From: Citrus sinensis
Taxonomy: Eukaryota; Streptophyta; Magnoliopsida; Sapindales; Rutaceae
Direction of reading: 5' to 3'
Assembly: GCF_022201045.2 (NCBI RefSeq)
Contig: NC_068560.1
Coordinates: 28,475,501-28,539,500, forward strand
Length of the DNA stretch: 64,000 nucleotides
Shown here: one piece after another, positions 57,680-64,000 of the stretch
How positions within the stretch are numbered: position 1 is the first letter of the stretch
Layout of the letters: each line of letters starts with the position of its first letter
The notes under the pieces: generated by a model
What the model was told of the DNA's origin: nothing
The model's database searches: none
What the model saw: the letters and a program-made list of their open reading frames with translations, nothing else
Position numbers and translations under genes: made by a program

Positions 57680-58140
57680 ATAAGCAAGGTGTGGCATACA
57701 TTAAATTGTTAAGATAATTAATAAAACATGGAATCTTTATTATAAGAGTAGTTGATTATATTCTTTTTCTCTATGAAATTGCGTTTTGGTACAATAGGCT
57801 ACCGCGTTAAATACAAGTGTGACGGTGCCATCTCAAGCAAGATATGGCAAACATTAAATTGTTAGAATGATTAAAAAACACAAGTGTAGTTTATTGCATT
57901 CTTTTTTGTGCAAAATTATATTTTGGTCCAGCATGTGCCTATCGCATCAAACATTGATGTGATGGGGACTTATCGGATCAAAATGCAGAAGCAATGCTTT
58001 GGTTCAATAGGCCATTGCAAGTGAATATGACAAACATCAAACTCTTAAGATGATCAATAAAACACATGATGTTTATTTTAAGAGTGTTGATTTTGTTATT
58101 TTTCTTTATGAAAATGTGTTTTGGCATCATAGGTACACCA
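57680..58140 (+). repeat. Three diverged tandem units of about 150-180 bp
   Basis: Units begin near 57685, 57840 and 58020. Each has a 'caaacattaaattgttaagatgattaa' type block followed by a T-rich segment and GCGTTTTGGTACAATAGG or a variant. Confidence 0.65.
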
Positions 58141-58489
58141 AGGCACTATTAATTACTTTGGTGCAATAGACACACCGAAATTCCCTAGCGCACAAAGATA
58201 GTCATTGACCTGAGACGAAGAGAAGCATCTATCTATTTTATTTAGTTATTCACTTAAACCAATGATTCGTTATTGAAACATATGGCAACAACCATTTCAT
58301 CTGGCATGCTATTTTTGATTTTCCAAAAGATTTACATATTTATCTTTTATTAATGGAAATTTTTTGATGTAGTTAGTAATAGCTTTGGTGGTTCGCTATT
58401 TAAGAATTCTTATTTAAGTAGTTCATACCATCTATACATATTGTTTTTATCTAAGATTTCAATTGTCAACCAAAATCCACAACGCCCAT

Positions 58490-59065
58490 AACACAAAACA
58501 AATTAATAAAAATCCACATTGTGTATTGCCATATTATATGCGATAGGTGCAGCTATAGCAAATTGAAGAACTATAACAACATAACACAAACAAATCAACA
58601 AAAATCTTGGTCCATTGCCTCAAACCAACGCAACAAACACCAAAAAAATTGTTTTTAATACTTAATCAATTAAAAATAAAGGTCATTTCACCTAGCACTT
58701 AATGTACCATTTGTGTTTATTTTCATTTTATGTAAAACATCATGTCCTTTTCTTATCCAAAACAACCCTAACAACTTTGCTAATCATCAACAATCAACCA
58801 AGAAACCATTCAAGATTTTAAAAATCCCACTAGTTTTAAATCAATCTAGTTTGTTAGCTTAATATTTAAGTATTTTGTTTAATACACAATAAAAGGAGAG
58901 TGTTAATAGTATGTTTACCAATTGGTAATCGAAATGGGCCACAATTAGAATGAGGAATGGAAATCAGGATAAACTATTTACTTGAGTTGTAAGAATTAAA
59001 ATTAAAATAGATTGTATTTCTATTAATGCGTATAGTTTTTCATGAAATCGGAATGAACTGTTACA
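58490..59065 (+). repeat. Direct repeat B (partner of 54880-55365)
   Basis: Same orientation as copy A. Copy B has an extra block of about 75 bases after GGTAATCGAAAT. The A/B pair brackets about 3.1 kb of non-coding DNA, the arrangement expected of LTRs, but no primer site or protein motif was found. Confidence 0.7.
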
Positions 59066-59101
59066 AGTTACCAAAATGTCTTGAATTAATTATTATTCTT
59101 A

Positions 59102-59231
59102 TCATCATCATCATCATCATCATTATCATTTGTTATAATTTAACGATAAGAATGCTAAAAAATAATAATAATAATAATTCTAATAACAATAGTAACTAAA
59201 ATAACCACAAAATTGATGATGATGATGATGA
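59102..59231. repeat. Inverted ATC/GAT microsatellites
   Basis: (ATC)n at about 59102-59128 and (GAT)n at about 59213-59231 face each other around an AT-rich loop with (AAT)n, so the strand can fold back on itself. Confidence 0.8.
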
Positions 59232-60730
59232 AAAAAGGACTTATTTACAAATATTACAAAATTTTTGAATATTTGTATACATTATGTAAAGTATTGATAA
59301 CATGGACTAAAATATAAACTTAATAGGGTAATTTGGAAATTTTAAAAATTGAATGAGGTAAAATGGTCAGTCACAAGAATAAAAACTTGATTCCCACCCT
59401 CCATGAGAGCCAAATTCCTATTTGTTAATCCTAAAATTTATATGTTTCATTCTCATTCTCTTTCTATTTTAGTAGGTAAACAACATCAATCATTTTGATT
59501 TTGAATTCTGATCATGCAATCCCAAAAGTAAACAAAAATTAAAAGTAATTTGAAGTCGGAAAATTATGGTTTGGGCTTTTATTGGATCCAAAATATGGAT
59601 TCAGCCTTTTAGGGGATTATGGGTTTTGAATACACCAAAGATTCTAAATTCACGCATGCATGATTGAAAACATTTGTTCTTTTAAGAGGGAAGCTATTGG
59701 CACCCCTTTATTCTTCTTATAAAATTACATTAAGAATAAATAATAATTAAATACACTTAAGAAAATTTTTAATAAATTATTGTTATTCATAATCAATATT
59801 TTTTTTACCCATTGCTTTCATCTAGCCAAAATTAATTATAAAAATTTAGAGTAATTTATTATTCTTTTCTTACTTATTAGTATACCTAAGATTGCTTTTA
59901 AATTATATTTTAAAATATATATAATTTAACTTAATGATTAATATTTAAAAATCATTCACCCATAAAATTTTTTTTTGCTTATGCATAAGGTAATAGAAAG
60001 ATTACAAAAGAAAAGAAAAATAACATAATACTACTTTAAGTTTTAGCAATAAAAAATTAAATTAAAAAAATAGAAGAGTTTATGTTTATTAAAGAAAAAG
60101 ACGTTTTTAGAATTAAAATAAAAATAACTGTAAAAGGGGCTTTATGGGGAGATTAGAGGGGTGCTAAAATCCAATTCTTCTCATAACTTTTGAGAGGAAG
60201 TTGAAGTCTGGAAACCACGGTCCAGCCTTTTCTGGGCTCTAAAATATAGGCTCAGTTTTCCCGGGCTGAAAAAATTTAGGCTTTAGTTCTGACAAAAGTT
60301 GTAAATACACATAGATCCTTTTCTTGCAAAACACAATGCGTTGGACTGTTAGCACCCCTTCTAAATTCTCTAAAACCCCTCTAACAAATTTACAAATTTA
60401 ACAATTTATATAATTACATTGATGTGCACGATATATCTAATTAAACCACATGATAAATCCATTATTTTCCTCACAAAAAAACTCTTTACACAAACATATG
60501 ATATGGCTTAAAAAAAGAGGATAAATGTTCATTTAGCTTTTAGCTTTTATATTTTAAATTTAATACTTGCTCCATCTCTGAATTTTAAAAAATATTTTAA
60601 AATAATTTTATTTTTAATATGTTATAGACTGATACTTTATCTTTAATTTTACAATAATAACCTTGGGATATTGACTTATGGAAGATAGGATCCAAGTAAT
60701 AAGTTTTAGGAACATTAATGGCAAAAATCA
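59232..60730. other. AT-rich gene-free DNA
   Basis: No gene recognised. GTTTACC near 58916 and its inverse GGTAAAC near 59476 may mark the ends of a foldback element covering the microsatellite hairpin. Confidence 0.4.
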
Positions 60731-60735
60731 TTGAA

Positions 60736-60931
60736 TTATTTTAAAAAATGTCAGCAAATTAGGTTCATTAACATTAATAACTTAGCATTAGAATTCATTT
60801 AATTATTTTAAAAAATGTTTAGGTTCATTAACATTAATAACTTAGCATTAGAATTCATTTAATTATTTTAAAAAATGCCTGCAAATTAGGTTCATTAACA
60901 TTAATAACTTAGCATTAGAATTCATTTAATT
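60736..60931 (+). repeat. Triple tandem repeat, 60-67 bp unit
   Basis: AGGTTCATTAACATTAATAA recurs at 60761, 60821 and 60888. Each is followed by CTTAGCATTAGAATTCATTT; the first two are then followed by AATTATTTTAAAAAATG. The copies are nearly identical. Confidence 0.92.
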
Positions 60932-61130
60932 TCATCAAATTCTAAAACTAAGAAATATCTTCGCTCAGCAGATTCAGTTTTTGCATTCTTGGTTGGTGGA
61001 TGTGTTCACATCATAATTTGTCCCAGAAAAATTAATCGAAAAATAACAAGTGCATAGAAAACCATGTCTTACAGTGTGATTAGGAAACTTCCTAAGAAAT
61101 AAGGCAGCAATTCACTTGCATTAATTTATT

Positions 61131-61890
61131 TAACGCTCTTTGTCTAAAGAATCTATTTAATGTTCACATTGGTCTGTGATCACAATCTTATCCACCATTC
61201 TTTTTTATCTTGCTGACTCGAAGATTTATTGGCAAGAACTTCAAGTTTTAGTCAGTCAATTTTAGAGAAAGCATTATTTCATAAATTATATATCGCATTT
61301 TTCACATCTTACTTATATATTTATTTTCTTTCCTTTCTTTCCTAAAAAAAAGAATCTATTTAATGTTCGCATTGGTCTGTGGTCACAATCTTATCTACGA
61401 TTCTTTTTCATCTTGCTGACTGGAAGATTTCTTGGCAAGCACTTCAACTCTAGTCAGAGAGTTTCGAGGTAGTTTAAAAAACTAATAAATTGTATTTTTA
61501 TGGACATAATTTCAAAAATAAAAATTATAACCAATCTATAGTTTCTTTTCCAATGGAGTCGGCACGATTATTTTATCTAGTTAGGAACGTACGGTACAAG
61601 GTATAAATGTAGGTTAACAGAAATATTATCATCAAATAAAATATATTATTATAAGTCTTGATAATTTTGTATTCCTATGTTTATACTTCATACGCATAAG
61701 ATCTCTTATGGAACAATTAATTATTGGCAGATAAAAATAAATAATATTACAAATTACTTTAAAATAATTGATGTTAATTAATGTCAAATGTACAATTAAA
61801 ATTTCAGCTTAAAGCATTATTTCATAAATTATATATCCCATGTTTCATTCACATCTTATTTATATATTTATTTTCTTTCCTTTCTTTATT
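61131..61890 (+). repeat. Two interleaved direct-repeat pairs
   Basis: Pair 1: 61148-61260 and 61352-61465 share AGAATCTATTTAATGTTC and ATTGGTCTGTG. Pair 2: 61270-61345 and 61813-61890 share GCATTATTTCATAAATTATA and ATATTTATTTTCTTTCC. Confidence 0.8.
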
Positions 61891-64000
61891 AAAAATGGAT
61901 CGAAATCAAAAGCCAGATCCCGTGCCTCTGTTATTTTTAGCTAAATATTGTCAAACGAACCCATCTCAATTCCGATGCTCTGTCCTATCCATAATCCATG
62001 GATTATAGGCAGCCACGTCTCTTCTCATTTACTATAGCCTGCATTAAATCCAAAAACAACCATTGTTACAATAATATGCTTCAACAACTATGCAATTTTT
62101 TGTGGTGTAGTTATTTCTTCTTGTCGTTCAACCAACTATGAAGCCCACTTTGAAATCATCTTCAAATTGAATTCATATTCTTAATTTCCAATTTATTGAG
62201 TTGAAAATAATTGTGGGAAATGGTCTATATATGGGATAAGTGAGAGTTGAATGTAACTTGCATGTAGTGACGAAGCAATGATTACTCCATTTTGAATCAT
62301 GCGAGGCGGCCTAATTAATCATATACGTAACTGTATGTGTACAGTTTACAGGTTGCCTAATTTTGGATCTTACATGGAAGATGACGATAAGATAGACCTG
62401 TGCCAATTGCCAAAGTTTTTAATTTTTCAAATCAATGAAGTAGGGTTTTTAATTTACACACAACGTACGGCCAGCACATTGGATAAGAACTAATTAATTT
62501 GGGAGACAATTTGGTCAAAACCACACAAAATTATTTAAACAAGAACCGCACTACAACAGTTTAAGTAGATTAATTTTGATTTACAGCGGATTGAGCATCG
62601 CATGCACTGCTATAAAGTGAAAAACATCGTGTAACTAATTCGATTCTTATCCTGTATGCATAAAAAGCAATGACCATGCATGCTTTTTCATGCCTGTTGT
62701 TGATTCTTGACATAATCAAATGCCTCTTTTTTTCTTTTTTCTTTTTTCTTTTTTTCAATTGTTTTGGCCAAACATTGAGACACAAACTCATAAGTTTGCT
62801 ACACCCAGTTACCCGAAAATGGTAAGAGACTGAATCAATTCTAAAGGGCCAGCTTAAAATTTAAAAAAGAATCAAACAAAGGTAAATCCCACTTGGGAAT
62901 TTAAAAAGACACGAATAAAAGTAAGGAAACCATGTGAGAACAGGCTTCCCATACAAATTAGAGTAAAATAAGAGAATAAAAAAGTGTTTTTGGTAAACGC
63001 ACAAATTCTCTCACTCCTTTTTTTTTTTTAAAAAAAAAATTAATGTAATGTATGAACTGTTTGATCTAAAAGTCTAATAGACTTTGCAATTGAACCATGA
63101 TACTTTAGTTTTGATAACATGTTGAAAGAAAAAAAATACTTGACTCAATTGAAGATAAATAAAAATTTACTTTCATAATTTGGGTACCATCAATCAAATA
63201 GTTAAAAAAATTAATAAAACTCAATAAAATTTGATTTTAAGACACTGCCTAGACGGTAGATTACAATAGTCATGATCGAAATTGCTAAATAGTAACATGT
63301 ATAATGAAAACATGAAATCAATAACGAGAAGTAGGCGAAATTGTATTATTCTATGACAACATTACATTAGTTGTACAAAGAAATAATTAAAGAGCAAATA
63401 AAGGAATTTTGGTGATTAATAATACTTAGTTTCCAGTAAAGCAAAGACAAGGTACCGTAAATTGGTTAGATTTTGAATCCTTCTAATTAGTAGAATATAT
63501 GCCATGCCCACGCGCTGCCTTAGATCCCTGTTGTGGCAGATGAATCACTTTTTTCCCCCCAAATTTCATTTCGCCTTTTAAACTATTTCCTTGACAAAAA
63601 AAAAAAAAAGTAATTATTGTTGTAATAACAAATTATCATTAGGGGTGGCCACAAGAATCGATGCTCACAAAAAAGTTGAATGAACTGGCGATTTGGTTTA
63701 AAAAATTAATAAACATTGGTATGTTCGTATAAAACTAAAAAAATCACAAGTTATAAAAAAAATTTAAGTTTTAGAATAAAAAGGATCTTTGTTAAATATC
63801 GCGTAAAAAATTAATTAGTTTAGTTCGATTTGAAACTAAATTGACTGACGCTCACCTCTAATTATGATATTATTTATGATTTTGTTCTGCTTATAATTTT
63901 AAATTAATAAATATACTAAGTATATTAAAGATGAATATTAACGAATTTTTTATGTGACCTATTTAGTATTGAAGATGAGTTTTAATAATATTTTTCACTC
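61891..64000. other. AT-rich gene-free DNA to the window end
   Basis: Short open frames at 61781-62008, 62299-62493 and 62570-62791 have no recognisable similarity. No RNA gene or defined element is seen. Confidence 0.45.

Noticed and set aside
60736-60931. CRISPR array
   Set aside because: Only three long AT-rich units without regular unique spacers, in a plant genome; it is a simple tandem duplication.

Overview
This is a nuclear plant (eudicot) sequence. Genes are split by short GT-AG introns, intergenic DNA is very AT-rich, and Copia, LINE and MITE insertions are common. The gene set has clear Arabidopsis counterparts and the content fits a woody rosid such as Citrus. The species is an inference; the sequence alone does not prove it. 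I assembled the spliced genes by hand from splice sites and reading-frame continuity.

Layout. 1-1741 (+) is the 3' part of a PSY1R/PSKR-type LRR receptor kinase. 2800-4537 (-) is a seven-exon chloroplast J-protein with a ferredoxin-like domain (DJC82 type). 4915-6861 (-) is an intronless PPR-E protein. 7469-12679 (-) is an eleven-exon mannosylglycoprotein endo-beta-mannosidase. 12.8-17.4 kb is gene-free and holds a small foldback element, a Harbinger-like element and a Mutator-type foldback element with an exact 9-bp target duplication. 17358-23074 is a decayed Tork/Tnt1-like Copia element on the minus strand, with both LTRs, primer binding site and 5-bp target duplication recognisable. It lies directly beside a broken ZED1/ZRK-type kinase fragment. 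25255-30788 (+) is a 23-exon peroxisomal long-chain acyl-CoA synthetase (LACS6 type). 31216-37073 (-) is a 13-exon chloroplast aminopeptidase P. It diverges from 37671-40081 (+), an AXR4-type alpha/beta-fold protein, followed by 40665-42202 (+), an F-box/LysM protein.

42.3-47.6 kb is a degenerating tandem region. It has a frameshifted ZRK pseudokinase, two copies of its 3' flank, and a short CPN60-derived gene whose five exons still splice into one open frame. 48329-50276 is a 5'-truncated LINE with a candidate 10-bp target duplication. From 50.3 kb to the end there is no convincing gene. That stretch holds LTR-like relics, a degenerate coding repeat, nested direct repeats at 54.9-59.1 kb and several tandem duplications.

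The intact genes serve unrelated housekeeping roles: plastid chaperoning, organelle RNA processing, N-glycan turnover, peroxisomal fatty-acid activation, peptide trimming and auxin-carrier trafficking. From memory, the order recalls two Arabidopsis neighbourhoods, At3g05340-At3g05350 and At1g54990-At1g55000. I found no CRISPR array, rRNA or tRNA gene. The most unusual observations are two tandem duplications that copied splice acceptors (in the LACS and mannosidase genes), the CPN60-derived short gene, and the asymmetric Copia LTRs.
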